This document shows positions 51,386 to 61,409 of a DNA stretch of 64,000 nt, piece after piece. Source of the DNA: JAQTNP01 sp964616145. GTDB lineage: Bacteria; Patescibacteriota; Minisyncoccia; Minisyncoccales; PEYH01. The DNA lies in contig CAZTRD010000001.1 of the NCBI GenBank assembly GCA_964616145.1, positions 62,001 through 126,000 on the forward strand. Direction: 5' to 3'. Made by a program: the position numbers and the translations under genes. The notes beneath the pieces were generated by a model, which was given only the letters and a program-made list of their open reading frames with translations, was not told where the DNA came from and made no database searches. Numbering within the stretch: the stretch's first letter is position 1; each line of letters starts with the position of its first letter.

Positions 51386-52660
51386 ATGGAAACACAAACA
51401 GAATTACTTCCAGTTCAAAATTCCGGAAAACCAAAAAACTCTTCCAGATTTATTGTTTTAATAGCAATAATTTCTATTGTTCTTGGTTCAGGCAGCGGGT
51501 TTTTGATTTCCAGCATTTACTGGACCAGAAACATTAATAGTATTTTGGGCAAGGAGCCGGTTGTTGAAGAAAAAACGATAGTTCAGAACAACTACATTCC
51601 CCAAACAACAGAAGAACAAAAAACTATTAATTTAGTAAAAGATAATTTTGATTCTGTTGTAAGCGTTATCATCACCAAAGATGTTCCGATATATGAAACC
51701 TACTATGTTGATCCTTTTGGTTCTGACTGGTTTAATTTTCAAGTGCCTCAATACAGGCAAAAAGGAACAGAGAAAAAAGAAGTAGGCGGAGGAACAGGGT
51801 TCATCATTAGCAGCGATGGAATGGTTTTAACCAACAAACATGTTGTTTCAGATGAAGACGCCGAATATACTGTTTTGACCAATGACGGAAAAAGGTATTC
51901 TGCTAAAATCCTAGCCGTAGATCAAATCTATGATCTAGCAGTGATTAAAATAGATCAGGCGAGCCAGGCAACTCAAACCAAATTTAATCCAGTAAAATTA
52001 GGAGATTCCGATTCTTTGCAAGTAGGCCAGATGGTTGTAGCGATAGGCAATGCTTTGGCAGAATTTCAGAATACAGTTTCTACCGGAGTAATTTCAGGAC
52101 TTGGCAGAACTATTACCGCTACCAGCGGAACCGAAAGCGAGGTGTTAGAAGATGTTATCCAGACAGATGCAGCTATTAATTCCGGCAATTCTGGTGGTCC
52201 GCTTTTGAATCTTGCCGGAGAAGTAATCGGAATCAATGTTGCTAAATCTGATTACGCGGAAAATATCGGGTTTGCTATTCCGATAAATCAAGCCAAAAAA
52301 GCTATTGACCAAGTCAAAACAACAGGAAAGATAGTATATCCGTATATTGGGGTATATTACACTCTGATTACTCCGGATCTTCAGACAGCAAACAAATTAA
52401 GTGTTGATTACGGGGCCTGGATAGGGAGAGATTCTTCCGGCCAAAAAGCAAAAACACCATTTGTTCCCGGAAGTCCGGCAGAAAAATCAGGATTAAAACA
52501 AGATGATATCATCCTTCAGATAAACGGAGAAAAGATAACTTTGCAAAATACTTTGTCAAAAATTATACAGAAGTACAATCCAGGAGATGTAATTTCCTGT
52601 CTTGTCTTAAGAAACGGGGTCCAGCAGACGATTAAGATAACTCTTGCTGAAAGGACATAG
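51386..52660 (+). CDS. htrA: HtrA/DegP-like membrane-anchored serine protease
   Basis: The 424-aa protein has a membrane anchor (22-44), a trypsin-like domain with the catalytic triad H152 (NKHVV), D183 (YDLAVI) and S269 (NSGNSGGP), and a C-terminal PDZ domain (about 330-420, with FVPGSPAEKSGLKQDDIILQ split here by family convention). It degrades misfolded exported proteins. Its placement between the exporter operon and clpB suggests a stress cluster. Confidence 0.95.
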   Translation: METQTELLPVQNSGKPKNSSRFIVLIAIISIVLGSGSGFLISSIYWTRNINSILGKEPVVEEKTIVQNNYIPQTTEEQKTINLVKDNFDSVVSVIITKDVPIYETYYVDPFGSDWFNFQVPQYRQKGTEKKEVGGGTGFIISSDGMVLTNKHVVSDEDAEYTVLTNDGKRYSAKILAVDQIYDLAVIKIDQASQATQTKFNPVKLGDSDSLQVGQMVVAIGNALAEFQNTVSTGVISGLGRTITATSGTESEVLEDVIQTDAAINSGNSGGPLLNLAGEVIGINVAKSDYAENIGFAIPINQAKKAIDQVKTTGKIVYPYIGVYYTLITPDLQTANKLSVDYGAWIGRDSSGQKAKTPFVPGSPAEKSGLKQDDIILQINGEKITLQNTLSKIIQKYNPGDVISCLVLRNGVQQTIKITLAERT

Positions 52661-52700
52661 GGCTTTACCAAAACAGGATAAAATGGTATAAATATTAACT

Positions 52701-55358
52701 ATGTTCTCAAATCCAGGAGGCGAATTTACATATAAAGCGCAGGAAGCTGTGATGAAAGCTCAGGATTTTGCCAGGCGCTTAAACCAGCAGCAAGTTGATG
52801 CTTTGCATCTGGTATACATTCTTGTAAGCCAAGAAGGGACTTTGGTTGCAACTCTATTGCGCAAATTAGGTATTGATATTGAAGAAGTAAAAAGATTGGT
52901 TGCTTCTTCAATTAATCGCATTCCCCGCAACCAGGAATTTGCCAATCCGGCTCAATTCTACCTTACTCAAGATCTGGCAAGAGTGATAGAAAGAGCAAAA
53001 CAGGAGGCGATGAAAATGGAAGATGAATTCATTTCAACTGAGCATTTCTTGCTTGCTTTGCTTGATGTTCCATCAGAAGCAAGAAATATTTTAGATAAAT
53101 ATGTTTCCAAAGGACTGATATATGAAAATGTTTTCAAGATGCTGGAAGAATTGAGAGGAGGAGAAAAAATTACCGATCCAAATCCAGAAACAAAATATCA
53201 GATAATAGAAAAATATACTAGGAATCTAACCAAGGTTGCCAAATTGGGGAAATTGGATCCTGTGATTGGCAGAGAAAACGAAATCAGAAGAGTAATCCAG
53301 GTTCTTTCCAGAAGAACCAAAAACAATCCGGTTTTGATAGGAGAGGCAGGAGTTGGGAAAACCGCTATTGTAGAAGGATTGGCCCAGAGAATAGTCAGGG
53401 GAGATATCCCTGAGAGCTTAAAAACCAAAGAAATTATTTCTCTAGATTTAGGTTTGTTGATAGCCGGAACAAAATTCAGGGGAGAATTTGAACAAAGATT
53501 AAAATCTTTGGTGAAAGAAATTGAAAAAGCGCAGGGCCACTATATTCTTTTCATTGATGAATTGCATACTGTTATCGGAGCAGGAGCTGCAGAAGGAGCG
53601 ATAGACGCTTCTAATCTTTTAAAGCCGGCTCTGTCTAGGGGACAATTAAAGGCAATAGGGGCCACTACTTTAAAAGAATATCAGAAGTATATAGAAAAAG
53701 ATCCGGCTCTTGAAAGAAGATTTATGCCTGTATATGTTTCAGAACCTTCCGTAGAAGACACCATTTCTATCCTTAGGGGTATTAAGGAAAAATATGAACT
53801 GCATCATGGAGTGAAAATCAAGGACTCTGCCCTGATTGCCGCAGCAGAATTAGCAACAAGATATATTACAGACAGATTCCTGCCTGATAAAGCAATAGAT
53901 CTCTTGGATGAAGCCGCTTCTTCTTTAAGATTGGAAATTGAATCAGAGCCTATCCAGATAGAAGATCTGAAAAAAGAAATTCAGAGGTATGAGATAGAAA
54001 AGGAAGCGCTGAAAAAAGAAAATGACGCTAAAAGCAAACAGCGACTAACTGCTTGCCAGAGAAGTTTAGCAGACCTGAAAGAAAAATTAAAAGACCTTGA
54101 TTTAAAATGGCAGACAGAAAAAAATCTTTTAAAAACGATAGGGGAGGTAAGCAAACAATTAGAACAATTGAATTTTGAAGCAGAAATGGCTCAAAGAGAG
54201 GGAAATCTGGAAAAAGTAGCGGAGATAAAATACGCAAAGATTCCAGAGCTCTCAAAACAAAAAAATTCTTCAGAATCAGAGCTTACAAAATTCAGAAAGA
54301 AGCATCGGCTGTTAAAAGAAGAAGTTAATGAAGAAGATATAGCCAGAGTTGTTTCCAGATGGACCGGTATACCGATAATGCGCTTGATAGAAGATGAAGC
54401 CAAGAAGCTGTATAACATGGAAGAGGCGGTGCAGAAACGCGTGATAGGGCAAAATGAGGCGATAAAAGCCATTGCCAATGCTATCAGAAGAAGCAGGGCA
54501 GGAATATCAGAAGAAGACAAACCTACTGGTTCCTTCATGTTTTTAGGACCTACTGGAGTTGGGAAAACAGAAACCGCCAAGGCCTTGGCTGAATTTCTGT
54601 TCAATGATGAAAATGCTTTGGTCAGATTAGATATGTCTGAATATATGGAAAGGCACACGGTATCCAAGATGATTGGTTCTCCTCCAGGATATGTCGGATA
54701 CGAGGAAGGGGGCCAGCTTACAGAACTCATCAGAAGAAGACCGTATAGTGTTGTTCTATTAGACGAGATAGAGAAAGCTCATCCGGATGTATTCAATATA
54801 CTATTACAGATTCTTGATGATGGGAGATTAACAGATGCAAAAGGAAGGAAAGTATCTTTCAAAAATACCATCATTATTATGACTTCTAATGTTGGCTCTG
54901 ACTATATTTCTAATATGGCTCCCTTGGGATTTGTTACCAAAGCCCAGGAGAAGAGAGAATCTTTGAAGGATAAGATAATGGAAACATTGAAAGAAAGATT
55001 CAGGCCGGAATTCATTAATAGAATTGATGAGATTATCATCTTTAACTATCTTTCCCAAGAAGAGATTAGAAAGATTGTTGATTTGGAATTGAATAAAGTG
55101 ACTAGTCGTTTGATGAAGAACGGAATAGGATTCAGAACAACAGAAAAAGCAAAATCGCTGTTGGTTAAAAAGGGATTTGATCAGAATCTTGGAGCCAGGC
55201 CCTTGAAGAGAACAATACAGAAATTAATTCTTGATCCATTGGCTTTAAAGATTGTTTCCAGCGATATGAAGGACGGAGCGAATATTTTAATAGATGCTGA
55301 TGATGGAAAAATGATATTTAAATTCACTAAACAAGCTTCAAAAAAGAAAAAGAAATGA
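52701..55358 (+). CDS. clpB: ClpB-type AAA+ disaggregase
   Basis: The 885-aa protein has a Clp N domain, P-loop 1 GEAGVGKT (about residue 212), a long coiled-coil M-domain (about 400-530) and P-loop 2 GPTGVGKT (about 615). The M-domain length and lack of a ClpP-binding loop favour ClpB over ClpC. It rescues aggregated proteins. TATAAA at 52687-52692 is only 8 nt before the ATG, implying a leaderless mRNA. Confidence 0.92.
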   Translation: MFSNPGGEFTYKAQEAVMKAQDFARRLNQQQVDALHLVYILVSQEGTLVATLLRKLGIDIEEVKRLVASSINRIPRNQEFANPAQFYLTQDLARVIERAKQEAMKMEDEFISTEHFLLALLDVPSEARNILDKYVSKGLIYENVFKMLEELRGGEKITDPNPETKYQIIEKYTRNLTKVAKLGKLDPVIGRENEIRRVIQVLSRRTKNNPVLIGEAGVGKTAIVEGLAQRIVRGDIPESLKTKEIISLDLGLLIAGTKFRGEFEQRLKSLVKEIEKAQGHYILFIDELHTVIGAGAAEGAIDASNLLKPALSRGQLKAIGATTLKEYQKYIEKDPALERRFMPVYVSEPSVEDTISILRGIKEKYELHHGVKIKDSALIAAAELATRYITDRFLPDKAIDLLDEAASSLRLEIESEPIQIEDLKKEIQRYEIEKEALKKENDAKSKQRLTACQRSLADLKEKLKDLDLKWQTEKNLLKTIGEVSKQLEQLNFEAEMAQREGNLEKVAEIKYAKIPELSKQKNSSESELTKFRKKHRLLKEEVNEEDIARVVSRWTGIPIMRLIEDEAKKLYNMEEAVQKRVIGQNEAIKAIANAIRRSRAGISEEDKPTGSFMFLGPTGVGKTETAKALAEFLFNDENALVRLDMSEYMERHTVSKMIGSPPGYVGYEEGGQLTELIRRRPYSVVLLDEIEKAHPDVFNILLQILDDGRLTDAKGRKVSFKNTIIIMTSNVGSDYISNMAPLGFVTKAQEKRESLKDKIMETLKERFRPEFINRIDEIIIFNYLSQEEIRKIVDLELNKVTSRLMKNGIGFRTTEKAKSLLVKKGFDQNLGARPLKRTIQKLILDPLALKIVSSDMKDGANILIDADDGKMIFKFTKQASKKKKK

Positions 55359-55360
55359 GG

Positions 55361-55383
55361 AAAAGGGGTGGTTGGCCCCTTTT
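55361..55383. terminator. Bidirectional terminator after clpB
   Basis: AAAAGGGG (55361-55368) and CCCCTTTT (55376-55383) pair around 7 nt. It serves clpB (+) and the small minus-strand unit. Confidence 0.85.
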
Positions 55384-55431
55384 CTGTTTGAGAGGTCGGT
55401 ATGTACGAGCTTGTTAATCCCTGCACCTCCT

Positions 55432-55559
55432 TTAAAGGTACTGCTTGCCTAACGCCCAGAACGCTGACAAACGATAAGCCAGGAAGTTCGTGGTCTTGGT
55501 AAGATGTGCCACCAATTCCATCTTCTTGGCCGCCGCTGCCTGCTTCTGGTCCTTTTCAT
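55432..55559 (-). pseudogene. Small GC-rich gene with apparent -1 frameshift after codon 2
   Basis: An SD AAGGAGGG is 6 nt before ATG at 55559, but the ATG frame gives an Arg/Trp-rich peptide that looks random. From the second codon on, the -1 frame reads KDQKQAAAAKKMELVAHL... to TAA at 55432 with consistent GC-rich codon use and an amphipathic helical pattern. One A is missing from the AAAA run (55556-55553) for a simple 43-codon gene. It could be a sequence error, a recent frameshift, or slippage on the A-run. Confidence 0.5.
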
Positions 55560-55610
55560 CTGTGTCCCTCCTTACGGGTAGGTGTTTATTATATATCATA
55601 GTTTCTAGTA

Positions 55611-55812
55611 AAAAACAAAGAAACCGACCAGAGAATGGTCGGGAAAGAGCATGTGTCAAGGATGGAGACCGCGGTGGTATCGTTAGTTCTCCTCCGCGGC
55701 CTCACATCCTCTCCGCAAGGACACAAGCAAACCTTGCGGTCTAACAACCCCTCGCCTCTTTCCCTCTCGCCCGTGAGAGGGTCATCTAGTGGAGGGGTAG
55801 GGTCTTACTTGT
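55611..55812 (-). ncRNA. Structured GC-rich RNA B
   Basis: Minus-strand unit with several perfect stems: CCGCGG/CCGCGG (55669-55674 with 55694-55699), CCGCAAGG/CCTTGCGG (55713-55720 with 55732-55739), CCCTCTC/GAGAGGG (55762-55781) nested in ACCCCTC/GAGGGGT (55747-55753 with 55792-55798), and a terminator CCGACCA/TGGTCGG (55624-55642) before a T-run on the minus strand. The loop of the CCGCGG stem reads GGAGGAGA on the minus strand. No credible protein frame. The -35 TTGACA is at 55840-55845. Confidence 0.5.
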
Positions 55813-55839
55813 TGTTATCTTCTACCTACTTCTATGATT

Positions 55840-55845
55840 TGTCAA
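55840..55845 (-). promoter_or_regulatory. Candidate -35 element for RNA B
   Basis: TTGACA on the minus strand; a -10 such as TAGAAG is 15 nt away, imperfect. Confidence 0.35.
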
Positions 55846-55849
55846 TGTT

Positions 55850-56029
55850 TTAAAAGCAAAAGAGCCGACCACGAATGTGATCGGTTCTCGGTTGGCGCCC
55901 GTAAGGGCAAAGAACATGAGCGGATAGGTCCGCCACCTGGAGGAGCTGCCGAAGCAGCCCCTCCTAAGTGGTTTAGTCGTGCGCCCCCGCACGGCCAACT
56001 CCCCTCTCTGCCATAGAGAAAGGAAGGTC
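55850..56029 (-). ncRNA. Structured GC-rich RNA A
   Basis: On the minus strand GTTGGC (55999-55994) pairs with GCCAAC (55896-55891), closing a multibranch loop. Inside are CGTGCG-GGGG-CGCACG (55993-55978), CCAC/GTGG enclosing an 11-bp stem with a C(TTCG)G tetraloop (55964-55939), CGGA/TCCG and GCCC/GGGC hairpins. It ends with GAACCGATCAC/GTGGTCGGCTC (55887-55862) and TTTTGCTTTT. The UUCG loop and terminator both specify this strand. It matches no RNA family I recognise. Confidence 0.6.
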
Positions 56030-56035
56030 ATTATT

Positions 56036-56065
56036 ATTTTACTATCTTTGTTTACTTACAGTCAA
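56036..56065 (-). promoter_or_regulatory. Promoter of RNA A
   Basis: TTGACT (56065-56060) and TAAAAT (56041-56036) separated by 18 nt on the minus strand. Confidence 0.55.
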
Positions 56066-56126
56066 CATTGTTTTCCACAGTTTTCTTCTTTGAAAAAAAT
56101 AATATATTGGATATAATAAAAGATTC

Positions 56127-56765
56127 ATGAGAAAAGAATTCGTATTAATAATTGGTTTAGCCCTTGTAGTCCTTGTAGGGCTTTTTAGTTATATCCTAAA
56201 AGACATTCCTCAGGATAAAGTGTCGCTTTTAAATGAGGTTTTCTATGAACCCCTAGAAAACTATATTTTAATAGAAACAGAAGAAGGGGATTTTGTTGAG
56301 AATAGTAATATCGGATTGAGAATGGCTATTCCTCCAGAATGGCTGGTTAAAAAGATAGAAGGATTGGGAGTTGATAGCAAAGGTGTCAAAGAAGGAGCTA
56401 TTGCTCTGTATTCCCCAGATTCAGAAGTTGATGAAATAACAAGCATTGCTTACAAGGGATGCGGAATATCTGCGAGATTTGAAAAGAGTTACAGGGAAAA
56501 GCAGTTTCATATAATAGCCAGCACGATAGAAGATATAGAAACGGGAAATGAGATAGAGCATAGCGAGCTGATAACTATTTCCCAAAAGAATGCCCTATGG
56601 GAGATAGTATTAGATGAAGAGGAGATAGGGGAAGCAATTATGGTTTCTCTGCCAATAGATGATAGTGTATATATTTTTGAAACCATTTTGCCTCCAGCAG
56701 AAAAAGAAAGGTGCGAAACAGCGTTTAGAGATTTTTTAACAAAAGTAGAAATCACAAAAAAATAA
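56127..56765 (+). CDS. Uncharacterised membrane-anchored 212-aa protein
   Basis: One N-terminal helix (residues 5-24) is followed by an acidic exported domain with one GLRMAIPPEWLVKK block, common in small 'PsbP/DUF' type lipoprotein-like folds but not diagnostic. No enzyme motif. TATAAT (56112-56117) 9 nt before the ATG suggests a nearly leaderless mRNA. The large surface protein gene follows after 1 nt, so the two may be made together. Confidence 0.65.
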   Translation: MRKEFVLIIGLALVVLVGLFSYILKDIPQDKVSLLNEVFYEPLENYILIETEEGDFVENSNIGLRMAIPPEWLVKKIEGLGVDSKGVKEGAIALYSPDSEVDEITSIAYKGCGISARFEKSYREKQFHIIASTIEDIETGNEIEHSELITISQKNALWEIVLDEEEIGEAIMVSLPIDDSVYIFETILPPAEKERCETAFRDFLTKVEITKK

Positions 56766-56766
56766 T

Positions 56767-59700
56767 ATGAAAAATACCCGGCGTTTAAAAAACGTCTTTT
56801 TAGTAGTTTTTTTGTTTTCAGTTTTCCCTGTTTTTAATGTTTTAGCAGAAGATGATCTATTGTTATCCAATTATGATGCTAATTTTATCCTTAATCGTCT
56901 TCCTGCTGTTATAACAGATCAGTGGATAGATTCAATTGTTCAAGCTAAATCTGGAAAGGAACAGGCCGCTATCGTAATTCTTAAACAGGCCTCTCAGCAA
57001 AGAACATTCAACTATCTTTTGGAACAAGCGCCAAAAGAAGTTGTAAAAGAAGTAGCTAGGGTTGGTTGGCAGATATATAATATTGGATCTGGATCAGAGC
57101 TCCATGAGATTATTGGTAGTTTTGAAAAAGAAACAGCCAATGAAGCGGTAAATTATCTTTTAAAAGTGATAAAAGAACAGAAACTCAAAATCTCCTTTGG
57201 GGATTTTGAAGCGGAATATCAGACAATAGATGAAGCGCTTTTAAAAACTAAATTCCAATACATCATTATCTACAAACCAGTTACTGAAACTCAGGGATTA
57301 GTAACTATTAGGATATATTCCCCGAATAATTTAACTCCGCCAAAATCAAAAGGAGATCCTTGGAGCGGAGCGATAAACTACACCTGGTTTTCTGATTCGG
57401 AGATAGAGAACAGTAAAATAGTTCCTCCTTTCATAGCTCAGATTAATGGATCTATGGAAAGAAAAAAATCCGGGTATTGGCAGAAAGATGTTATCCACGA
57501 ATATAGTTTTTCTGGATCACCGAATTTAACAATAACTTTTCCCGAAACCGTACCAAAACTTGAATTTCCAAAAGAGGGTTGGCTGGGAAAAATTCTTTCT
57601 GCTGCCAAAGACAAATTGCAGACAATAGCTGAATTATTGGGAGCTAATTTAGTCAAAGAAGAGGAATTGAAACCTCAAAATGAATCAAGTACTTCAACTA
57701 TGAGCTTTGAAGAGGAATTGGCACAAAAGATTGCTGAGTTAGAGAAGAAATATAATGAAGCCAATGCTGATTCAAAAACAACAATTTCTGAGCTTAACAA
57801 ATTGAAGAAAGACATGACTACTCTTTTAAAGCAATTTGCTAACTTGGCTGGTTCTAAAGAAAAAGAACAGCCAGAAGGGCAAGATGCAGAAGCAGGTGAT
57901 AGCAAAGAAGCTGTTATAGAAAAACCAGAAGCAGATACTAAAGAATTCAAGCTTGTGATCAGTGAAATATGTTCTGGAATGGATAACTCAAAAAGCGAAT
58001 TTGTGGAAATATTCAATCCAAATGATTTTGCTGTGAATATAAATGATGAAAATTTCTCTCTTTGGATAGTAGATTCAAAAGACAAACCAACTCAGAAAAG
58101 AATTACTTGGACTAGAAACAACATTCCAGCAAAAGGATATTTTCTTTTTGCCGGATCAGAATTATTCTTTTCTGGGTTAAAATTTGACGCAGATGCATAT
58201 TATTCTAATCAGATAACAAGCACGGGAGGAGTGATTATTTCCCAAAAATCAGGAGAGGATTTTGATAAAGCGGGATGGGGAAAATTATCTAGCCCTGCTC
58301 CGGAAACAAGCATAGAAGGGGAAGGAAAAGTACTAGAGAATGGTCTAGAAAGCGGGATAAGTATAGTCAGAAAAATGTTCGGGCAGGGATACATAGATAC
58401 AGATAATAACGAAAGAGATTTTGAAACATCCCATTTTCCAAGTCCGAAGAATTCTTTAAATCAGGAATCAGTATATTATCCAAAGAGCCAGTATAATTTT
58501 CCGAGCAGCCCTACTTTTTCAAATCCGTCTTCCAATAGTCAAATAGTATCTCCTAAAATATTGATAAGCGAGATAAAAAATAAAGGAGAGAATTCCTCAG
58601 ATGATTTTATCGAACTATTCAATCCTAATGATCAAGATGCTAATTTGCAAGGGTGGCAATTAAAGAAAAAAACATCTTCTGGCACAGAATCGTCAATTAT
58701 TCTTTTTGGGGAAAATCAGATAATAAAGTCAAAACAATATCTTGTCTGGGCGAGTACAAAAGACGGATATAATCAGATAATACAAGCAGATGCTTCATCA
58801 TCCGCCTATCTGGCAGATAATAACAGTGTTGCGCTGCTAGATAAAGAAAAACAAATAATTGACGCTGTGGCTTGGCAAGAAAGCATAAATCCATTTGTTG
58901 AGGGTAATTACTTTGATTCCAGCCATGAAAAAGACCAAAGCATTGGGAGGAAAAAAGACGGTCAGTCATATACTGATAGTAACAACAATGCGACTGATTT
59001 TGAAATTCAGACCTCCACCCCAAAATTAATTAATCAAAAATATCCAATAGTAATACCCCCAGAGAACCAGGAACCTGACGAAGAGCCGGGCAATACAGAA
59101 ACCCAATGCTTAGCTTCCGGCATAATAATTTCTGAAGTTAAGCTAGGTAAAACAGAATATGTAGAGATTTTTAATCCAACTTTGCAAGCGGTTAATTTAT
59201 CCAAATGTTTCTTATCATACTTCTCTGCATTAAATGATTGGAATGACCCTTCTCGCAATTGGGAATTTGCAGACAATTTAAGCATTAGCAGTAGGCAACA
59301 TTTTTTAATAGGCATATATGCAGATCCGATAAATATCCTTAATTTTGATTGGCAAGTCCAAAGTTCTTCAGGAAATAATTATGCCAGCCAGCAATTAAGC
59401 CAAAACGGGGCCATCGGTGTTTTCTCATGCGATCCTTCTAGCCAATTAGATTCTTCATCAGCTAAAAATTGTAAAGTTGATGCTGTCGGATGGGACAGTT
59501 CTTTAGTAAAAGAGGAAAACAATACAGAACCCAGCCCTGAAGAAAAATCTATGGCAAGGATAATAGATCCGGATGAAATAGGGCAATTGGCATACAAGGA
59601 CACCAATGATAATAATCAGGATTTTGAGATACAAGATCCGACTCCAAGAACATTCAGTGATCATGACTTCACTGATTTAGATAATGACGGACTTTTGGAT

Positions 59701-61356
59701 GTAAAAGATATCAATGTCACTATCGGGTTCAGCACGTTTTTGGACCCAGGAGAATATATTTTCAAAAACCTTACAATAACCGACAATTCTACAATAACTC
59801 TTAAAGGGAATTGTAATGATGATCTGGGAGTGAAATTAATTGTCAAAAATTTAACAATTGAAAGCGGTTCTTCAATTTCTGCCAATAGTCAAGGTTGTCC
59901 GAGCGGGTCAGGAGATGGAGCAGGATATTTTGGCAGTGGCGGTGGCTATGGAGGGAGAGGGGCTGGAGATAATAGCATAGAAGGACAAGATTCATATTAT
60001 GGAGATGGTGGTTTAACTTATGGCGATATTATTCTGCCATCAAATCTTGGTTCTGGAGGAGGTGGATTGGGCGGACTTGCCGGAGGAACAGGCGGGGGAG
60101 TTATTGTTATAGAGGCAGAAGAAAAGATAATGATTGACGGATTAATATCTGCAGATGGGCAGAGTATTAATGGAAAAACCGGTGGTGGAAGCGGAGGAAG
60201 TATATACCTTACAGCTAATGAGATAACCGGTTCTGGAATGATAACGGCTAATGGAGGAAGTACAACTGGAGGGGCTGGCGGCGGAGGAAGAATAGCTATC
60301 TATTACAATACGCTAGGTGTTTCTGATATTCAGACATATGGAGGAAATCAAACCATCGGTCAATTTGATGGAGCTGCCGGAACTATATTTTTAAAAAACA
60401 ATACCCAAAACAGAGGAGAATTGATTATTAAGAATAATAATCTGGATGGATTAACCCAGACAGTAATAGATAATAATTTAGTTTTGAAGAATTTTGAGAT
60501 AGGAGCCAATAGTAGAATTTCCTTTTTGGGAAACAGCATAGATTCTAATGATATATCAATATCTTCCAAGGGAGTTTTACTGTTTGAAGACGATGTTTCA
60601 ATCACGACTGATAATCTGGTTGTATGGGGAGAAGGAAATATTATCAATCTTCTAGGAAAAACAACTGGAATCAAAGGAGGCGATATTACTATTAAAGATA
60701 AAGCAAAGATTCAGAGCAATGTTTTAATGCTGGCGGATAATTTAAATATCTATGCAGAGTCTTTTTTAAGCGCTGATAAAAAAGGGTATTTACCAAGCCA
60801 AGGGCCTGGAGCTGGGAAATTAGGTAGTGGTGGTGGTTACGGAGGAAGAGGCGGGGGAGATGAACCAGATCAGGATGCCAGTGTGTATGCCGAGAAAGGA
60901 GAATCGTACGGGGATTTTAGGTTACCAAATGAATATGGCTCTGGCGGAGGAACCTATGCCGGATACGGAGGATATGGAGGAGGAATGCTGAAATTAGAAG
61001 TGAAGAATATTTCGCTTAACGGAACTATTTCTTCAAATGGAGGAGAAGGGATAAAACTAAATTATGGATATGGAGGTGGCGGCGGATCCGGAGGTTCAAT
61101 AGTTATTAAAACAGAAAATATTTCTGGAACAGGAGAAATTACTGCTAATGGAGCATCTCAGGAATTTTCTTGTACTGGCGGTGGGGGAAGAATAGCCATC
61201 TATTACAAGTCAAAAGATTCTTTTATGGGGAAATTGAAATCCCTCGGAGGCACAAAATTAAATATAGGCAATCCTCTTTTTATAGGAGAATCTGGCACAG
61301 TTTATCTGCAACAAATGGATGCTACAGAGGGGGAACTGAAATTTGGAGAAGTGTAA
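56767..61356 (+). CDS. Giant secreted surface protein with lamin-tail and glycine-rich domains
   Basis: A 1529-aa protein with a signal peptide (cleavage likely after NVLA, residue about 27). Residues 30-290 are a unique N-domain; 315-360 are coiled coil. Three lamin-tail (LTD) modules follow at about 397-545 (LVISEICSGMDNSKSEFVEI), 598-750 (ILISEIKNKG) and 785-960 (IIISEVKLGKTEYVEIFNP). After a DxDxDG-like calcium loop (DLDNDGLLDV) come two beta/glycine-rich repeats (GSGGGYGGRG, near 1060 and 1360) that repeat the order loop, LPN/LPS, GGG, GxIxANGG. It is probably an adhesin or fibre; no sortase signal is seen. Confidence 0.85.
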   Translation: MKNTRRLKNVFLVVFLFSVFPVFNVLAEDDLLLSNYDANFILNRLPAVITDQWIDSIVQAKSGKEQAAIVILKQASQQRTFNYLLEQAPKEVVKEVARVGWQIYNIGSGSELHEIIGSFEKETANEAVNYLLKVIKEQKLKISFGDFEAEYQTIDEALLKTKFQYIIIYKPVTETQGLVTIRIYSPNNLTPPKSKGDPWSGAINYTWFSDSEIENSKIVPPFIAQINGSMERKKSGYWQKDVIHEYSFSGSPNLTITFPETVPKLEFPKEGWLGKILSAAKDKLQTIAELLGANLVKEEELKPQNESSTSTMSFEEELAQKIAELEKKYNEANADSKTTISELNKLKKDMTTLLKQFANLAGSKEKEQPEGQDAEAGDSKEAVIEKPEADTKEFKLVISEICSGMDNSKSEFVEIFNPNDFAVNINDENFSLWIVDSKDKPTQKRITWTRNNIPAKGYFLFAGSELFFSGLKFDADAYYSNQITSTGGVIISQKSGEDFDKAGWGKLSSPAPETSIEGEGKVLENGLESGISIVRKMFGQGYIDTDNNERDFETSHFPSPKNSLNQESVYYPKSQYNFPSSPTFSNPSSNSQIVSPKILISEIKNKGENSSDDFIELFNPNDQDANLQGWQLKKKTSSGTESSIILFGENQIIKSKQYLVWASTKDGYNQIIQADASSSAYLADNNSVALLDKEKQIIDAVAWQESINPFVEGNYFDSSHEKDQSIGRKKDGQSYTDSNNNATDFEIQTSTPKLINQKYPIVIPPENQEPDEEPGNTETQCLASGIIISEVKLGKTEYVEIFNPTLQAVNLSKCFLSYFSALNDWNDPSRNWEFADNLSISSRQHFLIGIYADPINILNFDWQVQSSSGNNYASQQLSQNGAIGVFSCDPSSQLDSSSAKNCKVDAVGWDSSLVKEENNTEPSPEEKSMARIIDPDEIGQLAYKDTNDNNQDFEIQDPTPRTFSDHDFTDLDNDGLLDVKDINVTIGFSTFLDPGEYIFKNLTITDNSTITLKGNCNDDLGVKLIVKNLTIESGSSISANSQGCPSGSGDGAGYFGSGGGYGGRGAGDNSIEGQDSYYGDGGLTYGDIILPSNLGSGGGGLGGLAGGTGGGVIVIEAEEKIMIDGLISADGQSINGKTGGGSGGSIYLTANEITGSGMITANGGSTTGGAGGGGRIAIYYNTLGVSDIQTYGGNQTIGQFDGAAGTIFLKNNTQNRGELIIKNNNLDGLTQTVIDNNLVLKNFEIGANSRISFLGNSIDSNDISISSKGVLLFEDDVSITTDNLVVWGEGNIINLLGKTTGIKGGDITIKDKAKIQSNVLMLADNLNIYAESFLSADKKGYLPSQGPGAGKLGSGGGYGGRGGGDEPDQDASVYAEKGESYGDFRLPNEYGSGGGTYAGYGGYGGGMLKLEVKNISLNGTISSNGGEGIKLNYGYGGGGGSGGSIVIKTENISGTGEITANGASQEFSCTGGGGRIAIYYKSKDSFMGKLKSLGGTKLNIGNPLFIGESGTVYLQQMDATEGELKFGEV

Positions 61357-61374
61357 AATATATTTACATTGATA

Positions 61375-61403
61375 TTGACAATATATTTTACATGATATAT
61401 ATT
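61375..61403 (+). promoter_or_regulatory. Promoter/operator of the toxin-antitoxin pair
   Basis: TTGACA, 17-nt spacer, TATATT; start predicted at the antitoxin ATG (leaderless). Direct repeats ATATTTACAT/ATATTTTACAT flank the -35 and may be the binding sites for autoregulation. Confidence 0.6.
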
Positions 61404-61409
61404 AGAGGC

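Noticed and set aside
55822..56031. Protein-coding frame over RNA A, including a 13-codon ATG frame at 56014
   Set aside because: No SD, and the sequence is explained by base-paired stems and a terminator.
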